From assembly GCF_000381265.1 (NCBI RefSeq), contig NZ_KB906253.1, positions 806,001-870,000 on the forward strand: DNA of 64,000 nucleotides. The letters run 5' to 3'. The translations under genes were made by a program, and so were the position numbers. The DNA is from Curvibacter lanceolatus ATCC 14669. Lineage in GTDB: Bacteria > Pseudomonadota > Gammaproteobacteria > Burkholderiales > Burkholderiaceae_C. Position 1 is the stretch's first letter. The number at the start of each line of letters is the position of its first letter. Below, in pieces: positions 32,277-40,391 of the stretch. The notes under the pieces are model-generated. The model was given only the letters and a program-made list of their open reading frames with translations. It was not told the origin of the DNA and did not search any database.

Positions 32277-33617
32277 ATGAGCATGCACATTGCCCTGTAC
32301 CTGGCCGAAATCGGCAGCCAGCACGGCGCCTGGCGTCACCCCAAAGCGGGCAACACCCGCCCGCTGGACTGGCGCTTTTACCGCGACCTGGCCCAGAAGG
32401 CCGAGCGGGCCTGCCTGGACATGGTGTTTCTGGCCGACAAGCTGTCGGTGGACGATGTCTATGGCGGCGACTTCAGGGCCACGGTCGAGTCGCGCGCCCT
32501 GCCCCAGCACGTCGAGCCGCTGAGCGTGATCGCCTCGCTGGTCGGGGCCACCACGCACATCGGCCTGGCCGCCACGGTATCGGCCACCTACACCCAGCCC
32601 TACACCGCCGCCCGCACCCTGGCCACCATCGACCACCTGAGCGGTGGCCGCGTGGCCTGGAACGTGGTCACCTCGGTGAGCGACGGCGAGGCCCGCAACC
32701 ACGGGCTGGATCAGCACCTGGGACACGACGCGCGCTATGCCAAATCGGCCGAGTTCACCCGACTGGTGAAGAAGCTGTGGGACAGCTGGGAGAGCGACTG
32801 GCTGGTGCGCGACCAGGCCACGGGCCGACATGGCGACGCCAGCAAGCTGCACTATGTGGACCACGACGGCGACTGGTTCAAGGTGCGCGGCCCGCTGAAC
32901 GTGCCGCGCCCGCCACAAGGGCACCCGGTGCAGGTACAGGCCGGCGTGTCGGGCAACTTTGAGCGCACCGCCCTGGAGCAGGCCGAGGTGGTCTTTGGCG
33001 TGCAGCCCGATCTGACCCGGGCCCAGGCCTTCTACCGCCGCTTCAAACAACAGTTGACCGAGGTGGGACGCTCGCCAGACAGCCTGAAGGTGCTGCCCGG
33101 CATCGTGCCCATCATCGGCCAGACCCGACGCGAGGCGCTGGATCTGGAGCGTGAGCTCAAAGAGCTGGTGCTGCCCGAGGCGGCGCTGAGCTTCATGTCG
33201 GCCAGCATGAACCACGATCTGGCGCAGTACCCGCTGCACCAGCGGGTGCCCGACATCGCCAGCCAGTTGACCGGCAGCCGGGGGCGCTTTCAGGGCGTGC
33301 TGCAAAAAGCGCGCGACGAAGGCTGGACCGTGGCCCAACTGGGCACCTGGTACGCCCAGAGCCTGGGCTTTTTCTCGCCTGTGGGCACGGCCAGCGAGGT
33401 GGCTGACGAGCTCAAACGCTGGCACGACGAAGGCGGCGGCGACGGCTTTGTGGTGCTGCCCGCCATCATGCCCCTGGGCGCGGACGACTTTCTGGAGCAG
33501 GTGGTGCCCCGCCTGCAGGACCGGGGCGCCTTTCGCACCGCCTACCCGGGCCAGACGTTGCGCGACACGCTGGGGCTGGCCGTCCCGCCCAATCAGTTCT
33601 CCAGCGCCACGGTCTGA
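32277..33617 (+). CDS. NtaA/SnaA/DszA-family FMN-dependent monooxygenase
   Basis: This 446-residue protein of the bacterial luciferase-like superfamily belongs to the NtaA/SnaA/SoxA/DszA branch. It has AWRHPKAGNTRPLDWRFYRDLAQKAERACLDMVFLAD near the start, EPLSVIASLVGATTHIGLAATVSATYTQPYTAARTLATIDHLSGGRVAWNVVTS (about 75-130), and HPVQVQAGVSGNFERTALEQAEVVF (about 220). Members use FMNH2 from a separate reductase to open sulfones, nitrilotriacetate or related compounds. With adjacent sulfonate-type binding proteins and an SfnB-like partner, a role in sulfur release from an organosulfur compound is most likely. No flavin reductase gene is present in the window. Confidence 0.9.
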   Translation: MSMHIALYLAEIGSQHGAWRHPKAGNTRPLDWRFYRDLAQKAERACLDMVFLADKLSVDDVYGGDFRATVESRALPQHVEPLSVIASLVGATTHIGLAATVSATYTQPYTAARTLATIDHLSGGRVAWNVVTSVSDGEARNHGLDQHLGHDARYAKSAEFTRLVKKLWDSWESDWLVRDQATGRHGDASKLHYVDHDGDWFKVRGPLNVPRPPQGHPVQVQAGVSGNFERTALEQAEVVFGVQPDLTRAQAFYRRFKQQLTEVGRSPDSLKVLPGIVPIIGQTRREALDLERELKELVLPEAALSFMSASMNHDLAQYPLHQRVPDIASQLTGSRGRFQGVLQKARDEGWTVAQLGTWYAQSLGFFSPVGTASEVADELKRWHDEGGGDGFVVLPAIMPLGADDFLEQVVPRLQDRGAFRTAYPGQTLRDTLGLAVPPNQFSSATV

Positions 33618-33656
33618 TCAGCACAGCCCGAGCCTTGCTGGCGAGCGGCCACCGCC

Positions 33657-33971
33657 TCAGAACGGCACGTCGTCGTCGTCGGTGGCCGGTGCGGCCGTCT
33701 TGGAGGCCGTCTTCGGGGCAGTCTTGGACGCGGTGGACTCTGCGGGCGCTGTGGGCACCGGGCTTCGCTCAGCCGTCTCACGCTGGGGCTCGCCCAGTTC
33801 CTTCTCCAGCGCTTTCTCCACCGCATCGATGCGGGCCTGGCAGATCTTGAAGGCGCTCACCGACTCTTCGACGATCTGCAGCAGGTCGTCGATGTTGGGT
33901 TCGCGCTGTTCGCGCAGGGTCTGGGCGTGGCGTTGCAGCACGCCGTAGGATTCCTTGAAGCTGTGTTTCAT
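33657..33971 (-). CDS. xseB: Exodeoxyribonuclease VII small subunit, SSB-like C-terminal tail
   Basis: This 104-residue protein's first 60 residues form the two-helix XseB domain (SYGVLQRHAQTLREQREPNIDDLLQIVEESVSAFKICQARIDAVEKAL). It is diverged from standard XseB but encoded immediately after, and overlapping by 4 bp (ATGA), the large subunit. A Thr/Ala/Pro/Lys-rich linker follows (about 62-96), and the protein ends exactly in DDDDVPF. The last residues closely resemble the acidic tip of single-stranded DNA-binding protein (DDDIPF), which recruits many repair enzymes. An SSB-like tail on an ExoVII subunit is unusual; it may mimic SSB or promote interaction with SSB partners (inference). Confidence 0.8.
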   Translation of the reverse strand: MKHSFKESYGVLQRHAQTLREQREPNIDDLLQIVEESVSAFKICQARIDAVEKALEKELGEPQRETAERSPVPTAPAESTASKTAPKTASKTAAPATDDDDVPF

Positions 33972-35719
33972 GGCTTGAGCAGGGTTGCGGCGCGTTGGCC
34001 GTCGTGAAATTGAAGCGTCACCTCGACCGCCGGGGTCGAGGCACTGGTGATGGGTTCGCCCGAGTCGGCCCGCACCAGGGCAAAGCCCCGGCCCAAGGTC
34101 TTGCCCGGGCCTTGGCCGGCAATCTCGCGCATCAGGCTTTCGCTGCCCTGGCGCGCCTGGGCAATGGCCCGGCGCGCCAGCAAGCTGACATCGCCCAGGC
34201 TGCGGCTCAGGTGGTCTTGCTGCTGGCGCAGGTCGGCCCTGGCCTGGCTGCGGATGGCCTCCAGGTCGCTGCCCACCTGCAGGCGGGCGGTGCGCAGCAT
34301 CTGGCGGGCTTCGGCGCGGATCTCGCCGATCAGGGCGGGGGTTTCGCGCTGGGCCGACTGCAGCTGGGCCCGGGCCAGTTGCTGCACCTCGCCCAGGCGA
34401 CTTTGTGCGGCATCGGCTGCCTGCCGCACGGTGACAACGGCGTGCAGGCGCACATCGGTCAGGGCCTGGCTGGCGCCGGCCTTGGCCAGCGCGATCTGCC
34501 CTAGCGCCCCGGTGTGCACCTGGGCCCGCAGCTGGGTGGCCTGCAGGCGGGCCTGCTCGACACTGCGCCGGGCCTGGGTGGCGATGCTGTCGAACATGGC
34601 TCGGGCCTGGTGCGCCCGCTCACGGATCACCTGCTCAATGCCGGCAATCACCTTGGAGGGCGTGTCGAAACGCTGGTGCGCCACCTCGTCGAGCACGGTG
34701 TTGTCGCGCTCGTGCCCAATGCCGGTGAACACCGGCACCGGCAGCTCGCACAGGGCGCGCGCCAGCGCGTAGTCGTTCAGCCAGGCCATGTCATTGACGG
34801 CCCCGCCGCCGCGGATCAGCACCACGGCATCGGGCAGCCAGGGGTGGTTGACGCGGATCTGTTCCAGCGCAGCCAGCAGCTCCTGGCGGATCTCGGCGGG
34901 CGCGCCCTCGCCCTGGAAGCGGCTGTACACATAGATGAAACTGCACAGCCCATGGCGCTCCAGCCGGCTGGCCTCGGCCTGGAAGTCGCCCAGCCCGGCG
35001 CCGCCCTCGGGTGCCACCACCAGCACGTGGTTGAAATCCCAGGGCGGGGGCAACTCGCGGTTGAGCTCGAACAGGCCCTCGCGGCGCAGGCGCTCGCGGA
35101 TCTCGCGCTTGGTGGCCTCCAGATCGCCCAGGGTGTAGTTGGGGTCGATCTCGTCGACCTCCAACGAAAACCCATACTGCGCCTTGAACACGGGCCGGGC
35201 CCGCACCAGCAACTTGAGCCCTGCCGCCAGTTCCACCCCTGTGGCCTGCTGAAAAGCCGGCAGGATGCGCTGCGCCACGCTGGACCAGATCACAGCATGG
35301 GCCTTGGCCACCGTGTTGCCGCTCAGGTCACGCTCCGACACCTCGAGGTAGACATGGTTGCGCGCCCGCACATCGACCACCTCGACCGTGGTCCACACCC
35401 CTTCGCGAAAGGCATCGGACACCGCCACGGCCACGCCGCCCAGCAGACGCGACAGGGAAACGCCCTTGGCATCGGCCGGGGCCAGGGCACCGGCACTGCT
35501 ACTGAAGGGCTCCGTCAATGCCGTGCCGGCGGCACGGGCCACCGCGCCCGCGCTGGCCACCGGCTCCAGCGCCAGGCCCTGGGGCAGCCAGCGGGCAAAA
35601 GGGCCCAGGTCCAGCCCGGCCGGCACCCGCCATTGCCGCCGCGCCGGATCCCAGCGGGCACCCAAGGCCTTGACTTGGTCCTTGTCGGCGTAAGTGGTGA
35701 CGAGGTAGGTGTCGCTCAT
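33968..35719 (-). CDS. xseA: Exodeoxyribonuclease VII large subunit with N-terminal DUF5710-like domain
   Basis: This 583-residue protein is longer than typical XseA (about 450). Residues about 3-47 form a small extra domain (YLVTTYADKDQVKALGARWD and WRVPAGLDLGPFARWLP) matching DUF5710, also found on primases and other DNA enzymes. An OB-fold (about 85-190) follows, then the catalytic core with VLIRGGGAVNDMAWLNDYALARAL and PVFTGIGHERDNTVLDEVA, and a very long Ala/Gln/Arg-rich coiled coil (about 330-540). ExoVII cuts single-stranded DNA from both ends into oligonucleotides. I chose ATG 35719 because it opens the DUF5710-like domain; the frame continues upstream only through antisense sequence. 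It is translationally coupled to xseB. Confidence 0.88.
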   Translation of the reverse strand: MSDTYLVTTYADKDQVKALGARWDPARRQWRVPAGLDLGPFARWLPQGLALEPVASAGAVARAAGTALTEPFSSSAGALAPADAKGVSLSRLLGGVAVAVSDAFREGVWTTVEVVDVRARNHVYLEVSERDLSGNTVAKAHAVIWSSVAQRILPAFQQATGVELAAGLKLLVRARPVFKAQYGFSLEVDEIDPNYTLGDLEATKREIRERLRREGLFELNRELPPPWDFNHVLVVAPEGGAGLGDFQAEASRLERHGLCSFIYVYSRFQGEGAPAEIRQELLAALEQIRVNHPWLPDAVVLIRGGGAVNDMAWLNDYALARALCELPVPVFTGIGHERDNTVLDEVAHQRFDTPSKVIAGIEQVIRERAHQARAMFDSIATQARRSVEQARLQATQLRAQVHTGALGQIALAKAGASQALTDVRLHAVVTVRQAADAAQSRLGEVQQLARAQLQSAQRETPALIGEIRAEARQMLRTARLQVGSDLEAIRSQARADLRQQQDHLSRSLGDVSLLARRAIAQARQGSESLMREIAGQGPGKTLGRGFALVRADSGEPITSASTPAVEVTLQFHDGQRAATLLKP

Positions 35720-35953
35720 GGGCGCAATGGTACGGCCTCCCGGCCGCGCTTCAGGGCTGAACGGCGCGCAAACGCCCTCAGCTCCCCAGGGCTTGGCCAA
35801 TAGGACCCAGCGCTGAACGGGTCTGGGCTCCAACTGCCGGCCCCACCAGCCCCAGCGGCGCCCCCCACCGCCGCCATTTGGCCCGGGCCGTGGGCTGATA
35901 GGATGGTTTGATTGGGCCTGGCGCCCGTGCACCCCCAGGGAGACTGGAACACC

Positions 35954-36346
35954 ATGAAGCTCGGATACACCATCGTCTATGTGCCTGATGTCAAAGCGTC
36001 GCTGCAGTTTTTTGCGACGGCCTTCGGCTTTGAGCTGAAGTTCTTGCATGAGTCTGGAACCTATGGCGAATTGGCCACAGGCGAGACCACGCTTGCCTTC
36101 GCGGCCCACGAACTGGGCCATGGCAACTTCCCGGGCGGCCATGTGGCGGCCTCTGAGTCCCAAAAACCATTGGGAATGGAACTGGGCCTGGTCACCCCGG
36201 ATGTCGCAGGCGCACACACCCGGGCACTTCAAGCAGGCGCCTCCGAACTGGCCGCACCCAGTCAAAAGCCCTGGGGCCAGGTGGTGTCGTATGTTCGGGC
36301 CCCAGACGGAACCCTGATTGAGTTGTGCTCGCCCATGGGGGCCTAG
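35954..36346 (+). CDS. VOC-family (glyoxalase/bleomycin-resistance-like) protein
   Basis: This 130-residue protein forms one vicinal-oxygen-chelate module with paired beta-alpha-beta-beta-beta units: KLGYTIVYVPDVKASLQFFATAFGFELKF at the start and a C-terminal WGQVVSYVRAPDGTLIELCSP. The usual metal-ligand positions near the start and end contain Tyr and the terminal Glu of LIELC, so metal binding is plausible but incomplete by eye. The ATG at 35954 begins the domain. Divergent from xseA, it stands alone. Substrate unknown; detoxification of a small electrophile is one option. Confidence 0.85.
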   Translation: MKLGYTIVYVPDVKASLQFFATAFGFELKFLHESGTYGELATGETTLAFAAHELGHGNFPGGHVAASESQKPLGMELGLVTPDVAGAHTRALQAGASELAAPSQKPWGQVVSYVRAPDGTLIELCSPMGA

Positions 36347-36730
36347 GCAGCCAAGGCACCGGCTCCACCTCTTTGCTGCACTCCCGTCTGGGTGGGCCGC
36401 AGGCAGCACGCAGCCGGTGCGGGCTCAGCCCAGCGCCTGTCACAACCGCCCTGCTCGATCTTCATGCCCCAGCCCATGCCACCCCCTTCAAGGACAGTGT
36501 GAAAGAGACCTTCACCCCTGCGGCAGATCGGGCGCAGCGCCGACCTCATCGGGTGGCATCACCATTTGCCATGGCATAGCTACCGCAGCGTCATGCCATT
36601 TCGTTCTAGCTGATATCACGCATGCTCACTGGCCTGGGCAGGCTCGAGTGCCGACAATCGAGAGTGCGCGAACAGCGCTCAAACCGACCGTTTAAGCGTC
36701 TGTATCTTCCTCCGACAACCGAGACAATCC
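36347..36730. other. Intergenic region without recognised gene (384 bp)
   Basis: Lies between the VOC gene and a Bug-type binding protein. It is less G+C-biased toward its right end (36580-36730), where the promoter of the Bug gene probably lies. Short open frames on both strands lack start signals and family character. I see no clear intrinsic terminator after the VOC gene. Confidence 0.5.
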
Positions 36731-37753
36731 ATGCAACATGCCTTCCGCTCCCCCCAGTCGCTGACCCGCCGTCTGGCCGCCCTGGCCCTTGGCCTGGGTG
36801 CCGCCGGTGCCCTGCTGCCGGCCCAGGCCCAGAGCACGGCACCGGCCGTGCAGTTTCCGACCAAGCCGGTGCGCATCATCACGCCCTTCCCGGTGGGCGG
36901 CGGCCCGGACGGCGTGGCCCGCCTGGTAGCGGACAAGCTGTCGCGCATGTGGGGCCAACCCGTGGTGGTGGAAAACCGCCCGGGCGGCAACGGCTTCATC
37001 GCCATCGATGCCTTCAAGCGTGGCGCCAACGATGGGCATGACCTGATCCAGCTCGACGCCGTGCACATCGCGGCCTACCCGCACCTGTTCAAGAAGCTGC
37101 CCTACGACGTGGCCAAGGATTTCGACATCATCCTGCCGCTGTTCAAGACCTACTTCTTTGTGAACGTGGCCACCAACAGCCCCTACAAGGACATGGGTGC
37201 CCTGATCGCCGATGCGCGCGCCAACCCCGGCAAGCTCAACTACGGCTCGTGGTCGGTGGGCAACCCGGTGCACCTGGGCTCGGCCCTGCTCGAGAGCATG
37301 ACCAAGACCGACATGACGCATGTGATCTACAAGGAAACCACCCAGCTCTACACCGGCGTGGCCAATGGCGAGCTGAGCTTTGCGCTGGGCACCAGCGCCA
37401 CCGCGGGCCCGTTGCAGCGCGCGGGCAAGCTGCGCTTCCTGGCCGTGGCCGCGCCCAAGCGCCTGGCCAACTTCCCGGATGTGCCCACGGTGGCCGAATC
37501 CGGCGGCCCCGCCGGTTACGAGGTGACGGGCTGGAACGCCATCGCCGCCCCCAAGGGCGTGTCGCCCGCCGTGGCCGAGAAGATCAAGCGCGATGTGGAA
37601 AAGGCCCTGGCTGAAGCCGACGTGAAAGAGAAGTTCGTCTCCTTCGGCTACGAGGCCTTCCCCACCACCCGTGATCAGTTCAAGCAGTTCATGGACGGTG
37701 AATCGACCCGCTTTGCCGACGTGATCAAGAAGGCTGGCGCGTCGCTGGATTGA
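36731..37753 (+). CDS. Bug-family periplasmic binding protein (TctC-like)
   Basis: This 340-residue protein has a signal peptide (about 1-34, ending PAQAQ) and the Bug/TctC fold: FPTKPVRIITPFPVGGGPDGVARLVADKLSRMWGQPVVVENRPGGNG, KLNYGSWSVGNPVHLGSALL and RFLAVAAPKRLANFPDVPTVAESG. Bug proteins bind carboxylates or amides in the periplasm of Burkholderiales, often without a linked permease, as here. It seems monocistronic: the next gene, H-NS-like, begins 80 bp on with its own promoter-like sequence. Ligand unknown. Confidence 0.92.
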   Translation: MQHAFRSPQSLTRRLAALALGLGAAGALLPAQAQSTAPAVQFPTKPVRIITPFPVGGGPDGVARLVADKLSRMWGQPVVVENRPGGNGFIAIDAFKRGANDGHDLIQLDAVHIAAYPHLFKKLPYDVAKDFDIILPLFKTYFFVNVATNSPYKDMGALIADARANPGKLNYGSWSVGNPVHLGSALLESMTKTDMTHVIYKETTQLYTGVANGELSFALGTSATAGPLQRAGKLRFLAVAAPKRLANFPDVPTVAESGGPAGYEVTGWNAIAAPKGVSPAVAEKIKRDVEKALAEADVKEKFVSFGYEAFPTTRDQFKQFMDGESTRFADVIKKAGASLD

Positions 37754-37818
37754 CGCTTTGCCGGTGGGCAACGCCACCTGGGTGAAAGCCCGGGCGGCGA
37801 CCCTGCTTCACAAGTCCC

Positions 37819-37824
37819 TAAAAT
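37819..37824 (+). promoter_or_regulatory. -10-like TAAAAT directly before the H-NS-like gene
   Basis: TAAAAT ends 9 bp before the ATG at 37834 and there is no Shine-Dalgarno sequence between (AGCGGGCTT). If it is a real -10 element, transcription would start at or within a base or two of the ATG, giving a leaderless mRNA. No good -35 is seen 17 bp upstream. Confidence 0.35.
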
Positions 37825-37833
37825 AGCGGGCTT

Positions 37834-38184
37834 ATGTTCAACGAAATCCGATCCCTCGATCAGCAGATCGCGCAGCTTCAAGCACAACGCGATGCATTGT
37901 TCCGCTCCAAAAGGAAAGAGGCCGTCGAACTGGCCCGCGATCTGGTGCAGCGCTTTCAACTCACCCCGGCCCAGGTGGCGCTCAGTTCGCTGAGCCGAAC
38001 CCACGCACCGAACAAGCTCAAGCGCCCGGCCACCTTCTACGACCCGAGTCGTGGGCTGTCCTGGGATGGCACCTTGAGCGGCAAGGGCCGCAAACCCAAC
38101 TGGATCAAGGCCGCCATGGATGACGGCACCATCGAGCACTTCCGCATCCAGGTGCAAAGCGCCAACACCGGCACCGGGGCCTGA
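37834..38184 (+). CDS. H-NS-family nucleoid-associated protein
   Basis: This 116-residue protein has an N-terminal coiled-coil oligomerisation segment (about 1-45: NEIRSLDQQIAQLQAQRDALFRSKRKEAVELARDLVQRF) and a C-terminal H-NS-type DNA-binding domain (about 66-100: RPATFYDPSRGLSWDGTLSGKGRKPNWIKAA). The core corresponds to the usual W-x-G-x-G-R-x-P-x-W, with a short extra DGTL insertion between the Trp and the SGKGRKP loop. H-NS-like proteins bind the minor groove of A/T-rich DNA and silence acquired genes, so the A/T-rich flagellar control regions in this window could be targets. The gene lacks a leader SD; see the promoter-like sequence just before it. Confidence 0.85.
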   Translation: MFNEIRSLDQQIAQLQAQRDALFRSKRKEAVELARDLVQRFQLTPAQVALSSLSRTHAPNKLKRPATFYDPSRGLSWDGTLSGKGRKPNWIKAAMDDGTIEHFRIQVQSANTGTGA

Positions 38185-38294
38185 GCGCCAGGCCTGCGGT
38201 CGATTTCCGGCATGTAAAGAAGCTTCAGCCAAATTGTCAGCCTGTCGATACAAACGATGACAAAGAGCTTTTTCAACCCTGACCAAGGATCACC

Positions 38295-38492
38295 ATGTCC
38301 AGCATTTCTTCCGTAGGTTCCAACAACCCCTACCAGGCCCAGACGCCGGTGGCCAAAACCGGTGGCGTGGATGCGGATGGCGACAACGACGGCACCCGTG
38401 CTGCCGCGGCGCCTGCCCCTGCCAGCAACAGCCAGCCACAACCCCCCAAGCCCACCGAGACGATGGGCAATTCGGTCAATACCTACGCCTGA
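38295..38492 (+). CDS. Small hypothetical protein (65 aa)
   Basis: The frame opens with MSSISSVGSNNPYQ, contains an acidic patch VDADGDNDGT (residues 25-34) and a Pro/Gln-rich centre, and ends in GNSVNTYA. The AAGGA five bases before the ATG at 38295 is a good SD. Low-complexity but coherent composition and convergent, hairpin-bounded placement support a real gene. The DxDxDGDNDGT-like stretch resembles calcium-binding loops but is short. I do not recognise its function. It is preceded by a 110-bp A/T-rich leader downstream of the H-NS-like gene. Confidence 0.65.
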   Translation: MSSISSVGSNNPYQAQTPVAKTGGVDADGDNDGTRAAAAPAPASNSQPQPPKPTETMGNSVNTYA

Positions 38493-38496
38493 CCGA

Positions 38497-38550
38497 GCTG
38501 ACCTGAGGGTCAGCACGCCATAGGGACACCAGCCTGGCCGAGGCCAGGCT
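38497..38550. terminator. Tandem hairpins between convergent genes
   Basis: Two perfect stem-loops: GCTGACC (38497-38503) with GGTCAGC (38508-38514), and AGCCTGGCC (38531-38539) with GGCCAGGCT (38542-38550). They fill the gap between the small protein gene and the oppositely directed EAL gene. Neither has a T-run, so they may act as transcription barriers or mRNA 3' stabilisers and not as classic intrinsic terminators. Confidence 0.45.
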
Positions 38551-40154
38551 CACAAACCGTGCAGCTCACCCCACTGGGTCATTTTTTGCTCCAGTTCGGC
38601 CACGCGGTGCTCCAGTCGGCGCTCGCCGGAGATGTCCATGATGACGCCGTACCAACGCAGCACCTCGCCCTGCTCGTTCAGGTGGGGATAGGCCTGACTG
38701 CGCACCCAGCGCCAGCTGTTGTCGGGCCAAAGAATGCGGAATTCGGTCTTGAAAGGTGCCCGGCTGGGCAGATGGGCCAACCACTCCGCATGCACCCGGT
38801 CACGGTCTTGCGGGTCCATGCGATCGCACCAACGTTCATAACGCTCTTGTGCCGAGTGCAACGGGGTCCATTCGAACGCAGGCCCCATGTAGTCGACAGC
38901 ACCGTCCGGCCCGGCAGCCCAGGCGATGTTGGGGCCCAGCTCGATCGAGCGCCTGAAGTGCTCCTCGCTTTGCTGCAATACCCGCTCGGCCGTGACCCGG
39001 GCCGTGATGTCGATCACCACCAGCGAGATGCCCAGCCACTCGTCCAGTTCATTGCACACGCGCTGGTGGGCCACCAGAAAGGTCGAGCCGGTGCCCTTGT
39101 GAAGGTATTCCGTGGGCGCCAGCTCGGCCCCGGCGCGCACCTGCTCCAGCGCGTCAAGCAAGCTTCCGGAGCCCGGCTGGTTCAGCAATTTCTTCACCGA
39201 TCGGCCACGCAATTCCATCCGCTCCAGGCCCAGGTACTGGATGACCTTCGGGTTGGCGCTGATGATGCGCATTTCGGTGTCCAGAAAACACAGGCCCACC
39301 GGCGCGTCCTTGTAGAGGGTCTCCAGCTGGTGCAAGCGCTGAAAAGGGGACGCATCCAGTGGCGAATCATGGCCACTGTGGCAGCCGTCACGCGCCAGCT
39401 GCGCCAGCGCCTGGGCGTGAGGCGCCGGCCGGCCCAGCAGGTAGCCCTGCCCCAGGGTGCAGCCCATGTGCTGCAGCAGCTTGGCCTGGCGATCGGTTTC
39501 GATGCCTTCGGCGATCACGTGCACGCCCAGGCTCTGGCCCAGCCCGAGCACCGCGGTGACGATCTTCAGGCTGCCCGAGTCCGACTCCAGATCCCGCACA
39601 AAGCTGGCGTCGATCTTGATCTCGTCAAACGGCAGGGACTGCAGGCGCGTCAGGCTGGAGTGCCCCGTGCCAAAATCGTCCAACGACAGAGTGGCTCCCG
39701 AGCGCTTGATGGCGTCCACACTGCGGCGAGCCACCTGGCTGTCATGAAACAGGGCGTTCTCGGTGATTTCGATCTGCACCCGCTTCATCGGAAAACCCGC
39801 CTCGGTCACCGTCGCCTGGATCTGCTCAGCGAGGTCGGGCAGCAGAAACTGGCTGGGCGCCAGGTTGAACGCCAGGTAGAAGTCGCCAGGCCAGTCGCGG
39901 GCCAGCGTGCAAGCCTCGCGGATCAGGTACAGGCTGAGCTCGTGCAGCAGGCCCAAGCCATCGGCCAAGGGGATGAACACCCCGGGGGACACCGTGCCCA
40001 GCACCGGCGACGTCCACCGTGCCAGCACTTCGAAGCCGGCAATGCGCCGACTGCGCAAGCGCACCAAAGGTTGAAATGCCGGCCAGACCTCCCCTGCTTG
40101 CAGGGCGCCAGCGAGGCACGCCCGGGTCTGATCGATGCTTGCAAGAGTCGTCAT
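38550..40154 (-). CDS. EAL-PAS-PAS cyclic-di-GMP phosphodiesterase
   Basis: This 534-residue cytosolic protein has an N-terminal EAL domain (about 15-250): EVLAR at 42-46, the FNLAPSQF segment (96-103), ITEN (130-133), DDFGTG at 159-164, AEGIE (215-219) and QGYLLGRP (236-243). All key metal and catalytic residues of active phosphodiesterases seem present. Two PAS domains follow (about 275-390 and 400-520, the latter with a PAC-like WRWVRSQAYPHLNEQGEVLRWYG). EAL-first order is the reverse of most PAS-EAL proteins. The ATG at 40154 begins the family-like region. Hydrolysis of c-di-GMP often favours motility, so a link to the flagellar genes is possible but distant. Confidence 0.9.
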   Translation of the reverse strand: MTTLASIDQTRACLAGALQAGEVWPAFQPLVRLRSRRIAGFEVLARWTSPVLGTVSPGVFIPLADGLGLLHELSLYLIREACTLARDWPGDFYLAFNLAPSQFLLPDLAEQIQATVTEAGFPMKRVQIEITENALFHDSQVARRSVDAIKRSGATLSLDDFGTGHSSLTRLQSLPFDEIKIDASFVRDLESDSGSLKIVTAVLGLGQSLGVHVIAEGIETDRQAKLLQHMGCTLGQGYLLGRPAPHAQALAQLARDGCHSGHDSPLDASPFQRLHQLETLYKDAPVGLCFLDTEMRIISANPKVIQYLGLERMELRGRSVKKLLNQPGSGSLLDALEQVRAGAELAPTEYLHKGTGSTFLVAHQRVCNELDEWLGISLVVIDITARVTAERVLQQSEEHFRRSIELGPNIAWAAGPDGAVDYMGPAFEWTPLHSAQERYERWCDRMDPQDRDRVHAEWLAHLPSRAPFKTEFRILWPDNSWRWVRSQAYPHLNEQGEVLRWYGVIMDISGERRLEHRVAELEQKMTQWGELHGL

Positions 40155-40391
40155 GCTTTTGATCACGCAGTGAAGTTGGAAGCGCTGCCCAGAGCAACGC
40201 TGGCAGGGCGAACCACCGCCGCTTGTCAGTGTACGGGGGAATCCCCTTGCACTGGCGAGGGATTTCACCGGGCTCCAGGCGCTGCCACCCTGCGTCAAGC
40301 TGACTTGACGGCCCCCTGCCGCTGCCCGGCGTGATCGAGCCCGGCAGGGCCGCCGCTGACCTCACAGGCTTTGGCAAGGTGCCGGCTGCCA

